Shown: positions 34,353 to 45,609 of the stretch, in pieces
Numbering within the stretch: the first letter of the stretch is position 1
Layout: every line of letters begins with the position of its first letter
Origin: Leptodactylus fallax
Taxonomy: Eukaryota; Chordata; Amphibia; Anura; Leptodactylidae
Length of the DNA stretch: 64,000 nucleotides
Assembly (NCBI GenBank): GCA_947044405.1
Contig: CAMRHE010000054.1
Coordinates: forward strand, 6,401,501 to 6,465,500
Direction of reading: 5' to 3'
Translations under genes and position numbers: made by a program
The notes under the pieces: generated by a model
Databases searched by the model: none
Seen by the model: the letters and a program-made list of their open reading frames with translations, nothing else
Told to the model about the DNA's origin: nothing

Positions 34353-34538
34353 AGTCCTTTAATAGTCCCACAGTGGGGAAATTCAGTGTGTTACAGCAGC
34401 AAAGATAAGATAAGCAGATACAAATACAAACACAACATGTACAGGAATGTTCCAAGGTGAGAGGCATTACATTAATAGCAGACAGACAGATAGGAAGTAG
34501 CAGGGGGGGGGGGGGGATTTAACAGGCAGAGAGATATT

Positions 34539-36104
34539 TCAGTTCTCTGTATGTAATGATCTCCGCTTAGGTCGGTGTTGGTTGTACAGCCTAACCGCGG
34601 TGGGGAGGAAAGACTTCCGATAGCGCTCCTTCTCACACCTAGGGTGGAGCAGTCGGTCACTGACAGTACTGCCCAGCGCAATCACAGTCTCATGCATAAG
34701 ATGGGAGTTATTCTCCCGCATGGAGCTCACCACAGACAGTATCCTTCTGTCACCCACCACCTGCACTGGGTCCAGTGGGCTCCCCAGGACAGAGCTGGCC
34801 CTTCTAATCAGCTTGTCAAGTTTATTTCTGTCCCTGGTTGATATACTGCTCCCCCAGCAGGCCACTCCAAAGAAGATGGCTGATGCCACTACCGAGTTGA
34901 AGAAAGTCCTAAGAAGTGCCCCCCGGATTCCAAAGGCTCTCAGCTTCCTAAGCAGGTAGAGCCTGCTGTGGCCCTTCCTGTACAGGGCCTCCAAGACCCC
35001 AGCCAGCAATAAGGAGCAGACCCAGGACTAAGGTGTCACAACCGAGCCTGTCCCCAGGATGTCCACTGGTTTTGGAGGGCACTGCCTACGGAAGTCTACC
35101 ACCACTCCTTGGTCTTCCCCGCGAATCTTCAGGTGGCCGGTGGCACCAGTCCACAAAAACCGGTTCAGTTCTCTGTACTCCTTGTCATCATCGTCTGTGA
35201 TGAGGCCTACTATTGCAGAGTCGTCAGAATACTTCTGTAGGTAGCAGCTGGATGAGTTGCACCTAAAATCAGCAGTGTACAGTGTGAAGAGGAAAGGGGC
35301 GAGAACCGTACCCTGAGGTGCCCCCGTATTACAGATCACGGTACCTGACACACAGTCTTGGGCTCTCACGTATTGAGGTCGATTTGTGAGGTAGTCTAGG
35401 ATCCAGTTGGAGAGGTGGTGGTCCACTCCAGCAAGGCCCAGCTTGTCTCTCAGTAACCTGGGCTGTATGGTGTTAAAAGCACTGGAGAAATCAAAGAACA
35501 TTATTCTCACCGTGTTCCCTGGTTTTTCCAGGTGAGACAGAGCCCTGTGCAGAAGGTGGATGATGGCATCATCTACCCCAATGCCCGGTCGATAAGCAAA
35601 CTGGAGAGGGTCCATAGCGGGGCTCACTAGAGGGCGAAGATGTGTGAGAACCAATCTCTCTAAGATCTTCATCAAGTGGGATGTCAGTGCTACAGGTCTG
35701 TAGTCGTTGAGGTCCATAGGGTGAGGTTTCTTTGGAACTGGTACCACACAAGAAGATTTCCATAATTCAGGGACTATTTCCTGCCTCAGGCTCATATTAT
35801 ACATATATGTAATTATACCACACAGCTGGTCCCCACAAGTCTTAATTAGCCTTGCACTGATGTCATCTGGCCCTGCGGCTTTCCTCGCCTTGATCTTTTT
35901 CATCTCCTTTCTCACCTGGGCCCGTGTGAAGGTCAGACTGTGGTCAGATAAAGACAGATTTCTGGATTTACTGGTCTGTTGGGAAGTAGCCACATGGGGT
36001 GAATGGGGTGAAGTCATTGTGGTGAGGGGAGCTGAAGGACAGTCTGGGGTGGGAGGAGCTGGTGTGTGATCAAATCTGTTGAAGAATAGGTTTAGTTCAT
36101 TAAA
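34539..36104 (-). pseudogene. LINE reverse transcriptase (L2/Rex1-like)
   Basis: Primes reverse transcription at nicked target DNA. The frame is continuous from 36104 to 34539 except for one stop at 35028-35030. Landmarks: KIKARKAAGPDDISARLIK, DLNDYRPVALTSHLMKILER, IMFFDFSSAFNTIQPRLL with the first catalytic Asp, NTGAPQGTVLAPFLFTLYT, and KYSDDSAIVGLI carrying the catalytic pair as YSDD. After the stop, RKGHSRLYLLRKLRAFGIRG, ACWGSSISTRDRNKLDKLIR and ASSVLGSPLDPV match the thumb/C-terminal part. Residues seem to be missing around the stop. The C-terminus is YNQHRPKRRSL-like. Confidence 0.88.
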
Positions 36105-36273
36105 GGGCCACTATGGAACATTATACTGTGTGGAGGGGCTGCTATTGGATATTATTCTGTCTGTAGATAATGTTGGGACATTATAGTGCGTATAAATGGG
36201 GCGTTATATACCGTCTGGGGGTGGGGGTCAAATGTTTGGTTATGGGGCCTAGTCTTTGCTAGTTACACCCCTG
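36105..36273 (+). repeat. Minisatellite remnant and right end of the hAT element
   Basis: Two to three decaying units (GGCCACTATGGAACATTATA and so on), then the GGGGCCTAGTCTTTGC end module and the TIR finishing at 36273. Confidence 0.85.
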
Positions 36274-36281
36274 TAGGGGAG

Positions 36282-37067
36282 GATAAGATTTAAATTACTA
36301 TAGACCTTTATTTTCTCCTGTTGACAGTGATACAACAGTATCTGCAGTGTGAAAGAGAGGATGAGTAGCCACAGTAATATGAATTAGTAAGTGGTTCAAA
36401 GCCAATCCTAAATTGTGGAGATTTGGCTGTGGGCTAAACAAGACTGCAGAGTCTAAAGCTACATTCATATAACATGAAAGGTCCTCTTTAAATGGATCAG
36501 TTAAAAAAAAAGGACAATTTAACTTCAGATGGTGTCCGTTATTGTCTATTATGATAGGTATCCGTTTTTTTTTTTTTTTCAATGGACACTATTATAACGG
36601 ACATCAACAGTAGTGTGAACCCTGCCTATGAGAAAACAAGGACAGCTGTGCATACCCTACATGCAAAGGTAACAAGAATAGCAGAAGTTGACAGACAAAT
36701 ATAGCCACAAGTCACCTGCATCACAGTATATGGTTCGGAAAAAAATCAGATTTTTTTGAAAAGGTGTAAAAAAAATAATGGGATTTAATGTTATTGATAA
36801 AAACAAATGGAAAATCTGATCTGAGGACACAATGGCACTTATATGCAGTGCTCTGCAACCAAAACAAATCTGAAAAAGTAGAAAAGCTTTACTTTATTTA
36901 ATGTTGAGAGCATAAAACTAAAAACTTACCATTTTTTATGTCACTGACAATTTTCATATTTAGACTAAGTTGTCATTGCCTACTCGTCTATTAGATGTAC
37001 TTAAATGGTTATACTTTATATCTCCTCTTACTCCCTATAATTCCCCCTGTATACCTATTATCTCATA
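36282..37067. other. Mostly unannotated; lone MITE end at 36472-36491
   Basis: AACATGAAAGGTCCTCTTTAA near 36472-36491 is an isolated right end of the AAAGAGGACCTTTCATG MITE family. The rest is AT-rich without recognised features. Confidence 0.5.
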
Positions 37068-37387
37068 CACACGTGGACAAAATTGTTGGTACCCCTCGTT
37101 TATGAAAAAAAAAACCCACAATGGTCACAGAAATAACTTGAATCTGACAAAAGTAATAATATATTTTCAGGGGTACCATCATTTCTGTCCAGGCCTGTTT
37201 CAAGAGTTTTCTTTTTAAAAGAAAAACTCTGTTGAAGCATGGTTGAAAAGAAATGTCTGACTTTTATTTGTTCATTTTCACAGAATTTTTATATATTATT
37301 ACTTTTATCAGATTCAAGTTATTTCTGTGACCATTGTGGGTTTTTCTTTCATTAAATGAGGGGTACCAACAATTTTGTCCACATGTG
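37068..37387. mobile_element. Tc1-type MITE with GTGGACAAAATTGTTGG ends
   Basis: TA dinucleotides at 37066-37067 and 37388-37389 flank a 320-bp element. CACACGTGGACAAAATTGTT and AACAATTTTGTCCACATGTG form inverted ends continuing through GGTACCCCTC. A further inverted block (ACAATGGTCACAGAAATAAC and its complement) extends the arms. It is a deletion derivative of a Tc1-type element, with no transposase. Confidence 0.9.
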
Positions 37388-37389
37388 TA

Positions 37390-37938
37390 AATCTTGTTTA
37401 CCTTTACTTGAGTCAAAACTGCTGACTGAGTCCCTTAAAGATGCTTATTCTGTTTTATTTTCCTTTATTCCAGTGAAAATCAATATAAATAGCTTGGTGG
37501 ACATATTCTTTTGAAACAGAACATAATATACTTTAGACAGTTCAGCTGTGGTTTATATTGTACTCTGTCAGATCTACCAGAAACAGCAGTTCTGTAAGTA
37601 AGACATGTGAGAACACTTAAACATGGAAAAGATTCCAAAGTTTTCCAACAGCCACACTACTTCCCTCATAAAATCTAATCCAAAACAGTGTTGAAATGAA
37701 TGCCATCTTTACTGTAGGCATCTCTTCCCATTAAAACCATAGGAAAGAAGTTGTTCCAATACCATGACATTTTTTGTCCTGGCTGCCGACATGTCACAAA
37801 CTGTCCAGTGACTCATTGGTTCAAATAACTGTGCTGCTGACTTTAATATAACCACAAAATCTACCATATATTTTAGCAAATCTTTTTCTGAGAACCAAAA
37901 CTCACATAACTGTCAGTTCTATTCCTCTGTTTTCTGAT
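37390..37938. other. No recognised feature
   Basis: AT-rich DNA without supported features. Confidence 0.5.
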
Positions 37939-38361
37939 TTAAAGAGGACATTTCATGTCCTCAGGCACATGTGGTTTTATATTATATACCGCTAGAAAGC
38001 CGACAGTGCACTGAATTCAGTGCACTGTCGGCTTTCCCATTATGTGCCCCGGGGTTGGAGATATCAGTGTCGTTAATTTTCTGCCTCACAGCTCAGTGTT
38101 ATCGCTGGGCGGTAAGGAACGCACCCTCTGACAGTACAGGGCTATGGATGAGTACAGTCATGGGGGGGGGGCGTTCCTCACAGCCCAGCTAGACTTTCAG
38201 GAACGCCCTTCACACGATGGGCAGAAAACTAACGGCACTGATATCTCCAGCCCTGGGGCACATAACGGGAAAGCCGACAGTAAGCTGAATATAGCGCACT
38301 GTCGGCTTTCTGGCGGTATATAAAGCCGAATGTGCCTGAAGACATAAAAGGTCCTCTTTAA
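37939..38361. mobile_element. TTAA MITE, second complete copy (AAAGAGGACCTTTCATG family)
   Basis: TTAA at 37939-37942 and 38358-38361, with ends AAGAGGACATTTCATGTCCT and ATAAAAGGTCCTCTT. It has the same CAGTGCACTGAATTCAGTGC palindrome module and GGCACATAA segment as 24435-25030, but a shorter interior. Confidence 0.88.
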
Positions 38362-38649
38362 AGCTAATGACAAAAACTTTTCATGGGGTCTAGTGGAGTA
38401 AAAATCAGCCCGATGGCTCAGATAGGTGATCCATGCCATGGGGATCAGAGGGTCCATCAGGACATTTTTATGGGCTCTTTACCTAAAACCTCAGATCAGT
38501 GTTTGTACAGAAATATATACACTGATGAGCAAAAGTATAATAATGTTTAAACTTTTGACTTTCAGGCTTCATATCTCATCATCACCTACAGCTTCAAACA
38601 TGAGACTACCAACATTTTATAGACAATCATCTTGGCTATCTCATACATA

Positions 38650-40248
38650 CAGTGGGGAAAAAAAGTATTTAGTCATCCACCAATTGTGCAAGTTCTCCCA
38701 TTTAAAAAGATGAGAGGTCTGTAATTGACATTATAGGTCGACCTCAACTATAAGAGACAAAATGAGAAAACAAATCCAGAAAATCACATTGTCTGATTTT
38801 TAAAGAATTTATTGGCAAATTATGGTGGAAAATAAGTATTTGGTCAATAACAAAAGTTCATCTCAATACTTTGTTATATATCCTTTGTTGGCAATGAAAG
38901 AGGTCAAACGTTTTCTGTAAGTCTTCACAAGGTTGGCACACACTGTTGCTGGTATGTTGGCCCATTCCTCCATGCAGATCTCCTCTAGAGCAGTGATGTT
39001 TTGGGGCTGTCGCTCTGCAACACGGACTTTCAACTCCCTCCAAAGGTTTTCTATGGGGTTGAGATCTAGAGACTGGCTAGGCCACTCCAGGACCTTGAAA
39101 TGCTTCTTACGAAGCCACTCCTTCGTTGCATCGGAGGAGTGCTTGGAATTGTCATGCTGAAAGACCCAGCCATGTTTCATCTTTAATGCCCTTGCTGATG
39201 GAAGGAGGTTTGCACTCAAAATCTCACAATACATGGCCCCATTCATTCTTTTATGTACATGGATCAGTCGTCCTGGTCCCTTTGCAGAGAAACAGCCCCA
39301 AAGCATGATGTTGCCACCCCCATGCTTCACAGTAGGTATGGTGTGCTTTGGATGCAACTCAGCATTCACTCTCCTCCAAGCACGCCGAGTTGTGTTTCTA
39401 CCAAACAGTTCTACTTTGGTTTCATCTGACCATATGACATTCTCCCAATACTTTTCTGGAACATCCAAATGCTCTCTAGCAAACTTCAGATGGGCCCGGA
39501 TATGTACTGGCTTAAGCAAGGGGACACGTCTGGCACTGCAGGATCTGAGTCCCTGGCGGCGTAGTGTCTTACTGACAGTAGCCTTTGTTACATTAGTCCC
39601 AGCTTTCTGCAGGTCATTCACTAGGTCCCCCCGTGTGGTTCTGGGATGTTTGCTTACTGTTCTTATGATCATTTTGACCCCTCTGGGTGAGATCTTGCGT
39701 GGAACCCCTGATCGAGGGAGATTATCAGTGGTCTTGTATGTCTTCCATTTTCTAATTATTGCTCCCACAGTTGATTTCTTCACACCAAGCTGCTTGCCTA
39801 TTGCAGATTCAGTCTTCCCAGCCTGGTGCAGGTCTACAATTTTGTTACTGGTGTCCTTCCACAGCTCTTTGGTCTTCACCATAGTGGAGTTTGGAGTGTG
39901 ACTGTTTGAGGTTGTGGACAGGTGTCTTTGATACTGATAACAATTTCAAACAGGTGCCATTACTACAGGTAATGAGTGGAGGACAGAGGAGCCTCTTAAA
40001 GAAGAAGTTACAGGTCTGTTAGAGCCAGAAATCTTGCTTGTTTGTAGGTGAGCAAATACTTATTTTCCACCATAATTTGCCAATAAATTCTTTAAAAATC
40101 AGACAATGTGATTTTCTGGATTTGATTTCTCATTTTGTCTCTCATAGTTGAGGTCTACCTATGCTGTCAATTACAGGCCTCTCTCATCTTTTTAAATGGG
40201 AGAAGTTGCACAATTGGTGGCTGACTAAATACTTTTTTTTCCCCACTG
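38650..40248 (-). mobile_element. Tc1-like transposon copy 2 (open transposase frame)
   Basis: TA at 38648-38649 and 40249-40250. The ends CAGTGGGGAAAAAAAGTATT and CTTTTTTTTCCCCACTG are long TIRs of about 200 bp with the inner block GGTGGAAAATAAGTATTTGG. It is 1599 bp long and inserted into the left TIR of the Tc1-type host element, so it is the younger of the two. Confidence 0.95.
38863..39882 (-). CDS. Tc1-family transposase, uninterrupted frame (339 aa)
   Basis: Cut-and-paste transposase acting on its own TIRs. The start [14 protein letters not shown] is conserved in position with copy 3. Residues 1-110 hold the paired-type helix-turn-helix DNA-binding region ([20 protein letters not shown]). 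The catalytic part has [15 protein letters not shown] (first Asp), an AGG-free [17 protein letters not shown] strand, VFQHDNSKH (second Asp) and [14 protein letters not shown] (Glu). Copy 3 has [11 protein letters not shown] where this copy has [10 protein letters not shown], a 3-bp deletion that shortens the Asp-Glu spacing from 34 to 33 residues. The usual Tc1 arrangement is DD34E. The frame is open, but activity is doubtful. Confidence 0.9.
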   Translation of the reverse strand: MVKTKELWKDTSNKIVDLHQAGKTESAIGKQLGVKKSTVGAIIRKWKTYKTTDNLPRSGVPRKISPRGVKMIIRTVSKHPRTTRGDLVNDLQKAGTNVTKATVSKTLRRQGLRSCSARRVPLLKPVHIRAHLKFAREHLDVPEKYWENVIWSDETKVELFGRNTTRRAWRRVNAELHPKHTIPTVKHGGGNIMLWGCFSAKGPGRLIHVHKRMNGAMYCEILSANLLPSARALKMKHGWVFQHDNSKHSSDATKEWLRKKHFKVLEWPSQSLDLNPIENLWRELKVRVAERQPQNITALEEICMEEWANIPATVCANLVKTYRKRLTSFIANKGYITKY

Positions 40249-40335
40249 TAAATTTGACTTGCATTTAGCATATGATTAGTTATGCAGATTCTTGTCATCT
40301 AACTGCATTGTTACTGTTTTGCTCCTAAAAATCTA

Positions 40336-41281
40336 AATTTTAATATTTTTTTAAATCCACCTTTGGCTTTCAACATTGCCTGAATACTTCTGGGCATGCT
40401 CTCGTTCAGATTCAAACATGTCTCAACTGAAATCTGATCCCAGGTCTCTTTTACCCATTTCCATTGTTGGATTACTCACTTGGGTACGAATACAGCTTTT
40501 TCTTCAACTCTATCTACAAGTGTTCGATTGGGTTGGGGACTAATCCAGCACCTCTACTTCATTGTCATTGAACCATTTCTTCGTTAACCTTAACGTATGC
40601 TTTGGGTCGTTGGCCTGCTGGAATGTCGTCATTTTCATACCCATAGTACTCAAGGGTACAAAGTAACTTGTTTTATAGGATACTCATATATAGCTTAGCA
40701 TTGAGACCAACATCAACCCTGCTCAAGTATCCAACGCCTTTGGCTGTGAAACAATCCCATATCATCAGGCTTCCTCCACTAAACTAGACAGTTCCTCCAA
40801 ATTCTCAATCTGTTAGCCCCATTTTCTCTTGATTTTTCCAGACTCATTTGCACCCTCAGAGCCCAATCCATTGACTTTCATCTCATCATTCCAAATCACC
40901 CGTTTCCAATCTTCTACTGTCTACTTATCATACTTTTTTTGGGCAAACTCGAGCTGATGCTTCTTATGACGATATTGAGGTCGCGTCTTCTTCACCAATT
41001 TTCAGGTCACCATTTCCAGACTTGTGTAATGTGCATCGCACGGATGTCTGTGATCTCACTATTATGAAGCTAACGAGTCACCTCCACTGCTGTGTTTGTC
41101 ACACCAGAACTGATAGACCTTGTGATAAGCCGACTTGTTGACTCTGATATTTTGCCTGGACGTCCACATCTTAGCTTCTGAATGATGGATGGACTTAATT
41201 TCATATTCTTCCAACTGTCATCGCATTTACATTATGCAGTTGGATGATGCTGTTTCTCTTTTTGTGAGAAATCTTCTTCAT
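40336..41281 (-). pseudogene. Tc1-type transposase pseudogene of the host element
   Basis: The minus strand begins MKKISHKKRNSIIQLHNVNA and has recognisable later fragments such as a PNPIEHL string corresponding to the DDE Glu region and SERMPRSIQAMLKAKGG at the C-terminus. Many frameshifts and stops break it. It is distinct from the family of copies 1-4. Confidence 0.8.
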
Positions 41282-41556
41282 GGCTGATCCTTTATTTGAA
41301 CCAGTGACCTTTTGCATGGGAATCAACCTAATAACTCACTGAGCTATTAGAGATTGTGAGAACAGGTTGTATTTTGTAACATACAAAAAGAAAAAGATTT
41401 TTACACCACCAGGAGAAAAACCATAACAATGCAGTTACATGACAATAATCTGCATAACTAATCATATGCTAAATAGTTGCAAGTCAGATTTATATATGAG
41501 ATAGCCAAGATTATTGTCTATAAAATGATGGTAGTCTCATGTTTGAAGCTGTAGTG

Positions 41557-42560
41557 CAGGGGGAGGCTTATTTCCCTGGCACAGCAGCAGAGTCCTCACC
41601 CCGCAGCTTCGATCGGACCAAACATGGCCGAAATGAAACTGCTATTATTATACTGTGGGGTCTCTTCAGACCCCCCAACTATAATAAGCGGAGACTTAGG
41701 AGAAGTGATGAAACATAAAAACAATGATACTCACCTTGCTCCCTGCGCTACGCGGCGGCTGTGCTATCTGCAGGTGCTTCTGACAGCTGACAGGGCCTCA
41801 GGGGTCACGTCTGACGTCATTAAGGAGGGGTCAGAAGAGAGCTATGGAACATAATACTGTGTGCAGGGGCCGCTATGGGACCTAATACCGTGTGCAGGGG
41901 CCACTATGGGACCTAATACCGTGTGCAGGGACCGCTATGGGACCTAATACCGTGTGCGCGCACCACTATAGGACATAATACTGTGTGCGGGGGCCGCTAT
42001 GGGACCTAATACCGTGTGCCGGGACCGCTATGGGACCTAATACCGTGTGCGGGGACCGCTATGGGACCTAATACCGTGTGCAGGGGCGCTATGGGACATT
42101 ATTCTGTATAACGATGTGTTTTCTGCGTTAAGGATGTGTTTTTGCACAGAAAACACAGGCATTTTTTTTTGTGCAAAAATGCACCATGTGAACGCAGTTT
42201 TACATTGAAGTAAAAGTTCCAGTGGCCTAAGACTATATCTGCATCCAGATACATAATGTGTTACCACCCTGAGGGTGCTGCCATACGGTGCTCCTGGACA
42301 CTTACATTTATCACTAATTGGGGGCTGTACATGGACTTTCATTGCTGCTAATCGGAAAGTACAGGAGCGTCCCAGGAAATAGCAGTAAGTGCATGTGTCC
42401 TAAAGCATCTGGTGGCAGCATTTCTGTTCTATAATTTGTGGTATATAACTTTAGTTTAGGGGTCGTCAGACTTACAATTATTGACCGGCACTCCGAGTAC
42501 CTCATCTTTGATTTTTTAATTAAAATCGGCACGCCGAACAAAAAAGGTTGCCTACCCCTG
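41557..42560. mobile_element. hAT element nested in the Tc1-type host
   Basis: Left end CAGGGGGAGGCTTATTTCCC; right end AAAAGGTTGCCTACCCCTG, an inverted CAGGGGTAGGCAACC-type terminus. Flanks CTGTAGTG (41549-41556) and GTGTAGTG (42561-42568) form a 7-of-8 duplication. The interior has a TATTATACTGTGGGGTCTCT palindrome module, then seven to eight units of a GCTATGGGACCTAATACCGT minisatellite (41852-42100). Non-autonomous. Confidence 0.9.
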
Positions 42561-42633
42561 GTGTAGTGGATGGTGAGATATGCAGCCTGAAAGTCAAAAG
42601 TTCAAAACATTGTTACCCTTTTGCTCATCAGTG

Positions 42634-43495
42634 TATTTCAAATTTCTTCCTGTTACAAAAGCTGATGCACCAAAAGTGTCCGTTGGTTGTGTTTGGCAGC
42701 TGGAAAATGAGGTAATAGAAAAAAAGCTAATGCAAATATGGATGCTGGTGAGGAAGCACATACTGCAGAAATCTTGGGACGATAGATGCCTTTCAACCTT
42801 CCACCATCCCCCACGAAGAAGGACTGATTAACAAACGGCCATAAGTTTTAGGCCTCTTGGACCAATTTGGAACATTTGTGCCAAGGTTTGCGTATTTGCC
42901 CCAGGGTGCAGGCATTCTGATCACAGATTAAAGACAAAGTAGACATATTTTTCCACAATTGAGAACAAAAAGGATTGGACCAGGTGGATGAAAGAGTCAG
43001 TTGTCTCATCTCTTCTACCTACATTGGTGATGAAATGTTCCTTTCTTCAATGTTCGCTCAAGCCATCACTTTCAACCTGCAAATACAGTAGGTAACTGAG
43101 AAACTGAAACACTGCTTACATTTGGACCATATTGAGGCAGAGCACAATAACAATGTTAGTAATAAGAAGTGTTTTGTCAATCATTGTAATCTTGCTAAGA
43201 TCCAGCAGATAATGACCCCCTTTACAGGTGAACTCACCAATTTTTCCTGGCAGTCTCTCAATTTTTCGGCCCCCTCACCCAATCAATAATCACTGCCAGC
43301 CAGCCAGCTGCTTCATTAGTATTCTCTGCACTCTCATAACACCTCATTGCAATATATTTCTAGAACTGAATGAATGCTAATACTAAACTGTTACTGGAGG
43401 ATCCCCCATTTATTTAAATATTTATTCTAAAGATGGGCAAACCTCCCAGGATTCATTTCGGGTTCAGGTGGCTCAGATCTCTGATTGGCTTTGGG
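42634..43495. other. No recognised feature
   Basis: Mixed composition. I see no coding frame or TE structure that I can name. Confidence 0.45.
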
Positions 43496-45590
43496 CAGAG
43501 GCGTAGCTAGGGGTTCAGCACAGGGGGGCAAACATGTCCAAGTGGGCCCCCAACTTGGACATGTTCGTATACCGATACTATCAGTGAGCGTATAGTGGTA
43601 TATAGCAGCTCTACACAGGGCTCTGCAGACAATTTAGGTGAATACAGGGCAGTAACATTTTGTGACTTACCGGTGACGTCTCTGACTAATTCTTCACATT
43701 CCCCATCTCTTTCATCCGAACGGCCATCACCACTTCTTCCAGTCTCTGTAAAGTTTGCAACACAGACATCTTTGGCTCCTCACTTTTCCAGGCACCTGAC
43801 CCACATTATCCTCACCTACACAAAGCCCCCATCCTGCTGCTACCCCCAATTATAAAATATATAATATAACCCCCCATAATGAATAATACCCCCAAGTGCA
43901 TCTTTAAATTAATAACTTCCCTGTGTACCCCCCTTAAATAGTGCCCCTTATTAATAATATCCCAGGTATTTCCTAATTGAAAAGGGAAAAAAAAAAAACA
44001 AGGGAAAAAAAATTATTGGGGTTCCAATACCCGGGACCGCCAGGATCAGCTGTTTGAATGAACTGTGGTACCTGTGTAAGCGCCGTGACCCCTTCTCTGT
44101 TTACATAGTGTCATTCTTTTCATAGTGGCCATGTAATGTAACTACAGGCTCGTCCTATACATGTCTATGTGACAAGGCTGTAATTACATCACACGGTCAC
44201 TATAAACAGACAGCGTGTGATATAAACAGGTGCCATGGCCCCTTCATACAGCTGATCAGTGGGGAATCACTTATCTCTTATTGATGATTTATTCTGAGGA
44301 TAGATAATTAATAAAAATGATACTGGAAAACTCCTTAAGGCCAAGGCCCCATGTAGCATCCCGCAGCAAAAAACAGCTGTGGGAAAAAACGCGGCAGAGA
44401 CGCATCACGGTTTTTCCTGCAGCACTTTGCACAGAAAGTTCACAGAGGTTTCCTCTGCGGACTTTTTGCTTCAATTATATCTATAGGGAAACCGCGAATG
44501 TTTCCGTAGGTATAATTGACATGCTGCGATTTCCAAAACTGCGACTGTTTTGGAAATCGCAGCATTTCCGCTGCGCATATTTTACTGCAAAGTGGGGATG
44601 GGATATGGCCCCTTGTGGCGAAAAGCCACAGAAAAAAAACGTGGCATTCTAGCAAATCCCATCCACACATTACGGAAAAATATGTGCAGCAGACACACTG
44701 CGATTTCCAAAACCGTTGCGGTTTTGGAAATCGCAGAATGTCAATTATACCTATGGAAACACCGGCGGTTTCCATATAGGTGTATTGAAAACAGAAAGTC
44801 CACAGGGGAAACCTCTGCAGACCTTCTGTGAAAAGCGCTGCGGAAAAAACCACAATGTTACCGCCATGGTTTTTCCTGCAGCCCGCTACGTGGGGCCTTA
44901 GTCTCAATAAAGCCCAAGTGCCACTTTCATTAAATTAATTGACCCTCATATTATGCCCCAGATTCCCCCTGACATAAATACTGCACTTCTAATGACCCCT
45001 TATATCAATGACCACCCCCTTATGTTCATAATGCCTCCTAATATAAATGATGCCCCCTAATGGCTCCTTATATAAATAATCTTCCCCCTTGTATTCATAA
45101 TGCCCCCCAATAACCCTTATATAAATGACCCCCCATCGTCATAATGCCCCCTAATGAATCCTCCCTTTATAGTTATATTTCCCCCTCCTATCCACCCCTT
45201 ATACTATTAATATACCCACAAAAAAAGTCATACTCACCTACTTGCGATGCTTTTGGACGGAGCCGCTGCCGCTTCCTCCCTGTCCACGCACAGGACGTCT
45301 GTGTCTGAGCGCAGGCAGCGCGATGTTGTGACATCAACGCGCCGCCCGTGCTGAGAAGCGGACATCCATCTGTGGTCTCGGCGTCTTGTAAACGGCAGGC
45401 CTGTATTGGCTTGTGGTTTACAAGACAGTTAAGCACCAGGAAGCATTGTAACTAGATTGGTGTCTGCAGACACCGATCTAGTTAGAAATAAAGGTTGTAT
45501 TAATGGTGGCCCCGGGGTGGGCCCCCAAAGATTCAGTGGGCCCGGGGCAGTCGCCCCCTCTGCCCCCCCCCCCCGCTAGCTGCGCCTCTG
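43496..45590 (+). mobile_element. hAT element with nested fold-back MITE
   Basis: Left end CAGAGGCGTAGCTAGGGGTT; right end CGCTAGCTGCGCCTCTG. Flanks GCTTTGGG (43488-43495) and GTTTTGGG (45591-45598) are a 7-of-8 duplication. The interior includes tandem-like AATAATGCCCCCTTAT tracts (43860-43960, 44940-45190) and a GC-rich segment (45230-45400), with no transposase. An inverted partial copy of its left 360 bp lies at 62070-62433. Confidence 0.9.
44342..44901. mobile_element. Fold-back MITE inside the hAT element
   Basis: The ends CAAGGCCCCATGTAGC and GCTACGTGGGGCCTTAG are inverted. Inner inverted pairs include GGTTTTTCCTGCAGC/GCTGTGGGAAAAA and two tight hairpins, at about 44525-44560 and 44699-44738, built on GCGATTTCCAAAAC and its complement. 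The duplication type was not resolved. Confidence 0.75.
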
Positions 45591-45609
45591 GTTTTGGGTC
45601 AAACAAGTT

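Larger units (their letters stand above)
34329..36104 (-). mobile_element. L2/Rex1-like LINE (Jockey superfamily), 5'-truncated
   Basis: On the minus strand the element starts within the RT ORF and ends in a 3' tail containing AATTTCCCCACTGTGGGACT and an (ATT)n run at 34329-34352. It interrupts a minisatellite unit, between GTGTGGA and GGGGCCAC-type sequence, with no clear target duplication. The assignment to the L2/Rex1 side of the Jockey superfamily is from the wording of the protein and tail. No endonuclease domain remains. Confidence 0.85.
31041..36273 (+). mobile_element. hAT element with minisatellite interior and two nested retroelements
   Basis: The left end CAGTAGCGTAATTACTAACC and the right end CTAGTTACACCCCTG are imperfect inverted repeats of the CAGNGGCGTAACTA hAT type. 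The flanks are an exact 8-bp duplication, TAGGGGAG, at 31033-31040 and 36274-36281. The interior holds a poly-G-containing GC-rich segment (31130-31380), then a roughly 31-bp minisatellite. The array is interrupted by a Penelope-like element (32046-33483) and an L2/Rex1-like LINE (34329-36104). No hAT transposase is present, so the element is non-autonomous. Confidence 0.92.
38520..42633 (-). mobile_element. Tc1-type host element containing two nested insertions
   Basis: TA dinucleotides at 38518-38519 and 42634-42635. The left end CACTGATGAGCAAAAGTATA and the right end CCTTTTGCTCATCAGTG are inverted. TIR similarity extends over roughly 200 bp once the insertions are removed, for example CTTTTGACTTTCAGGCT and GCATATGATTAGTTATGCAG on both sides. 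Subtracting the nested Tc1 element (38650-40248) and the hAT element (41557-42560) leaves about 1.5 kb, a normal Tc1 length. Its own transposase is a heavily mutated pseudogene. Confidence 0.88.

Noticed and set aside
39233..39901. 222-codon plus-strand frame over Tc1 copy 2 (similar ones over copies 3 and 4)
   Set aside because: It is the antisense shadow of the transposase frame and lacks independent support.
44289..44907. Overlapping frames of 60-155 codons on both strands
   Set aside because: They follow from the inverted repeats of the fold-back MITE and match each other as mirror images.
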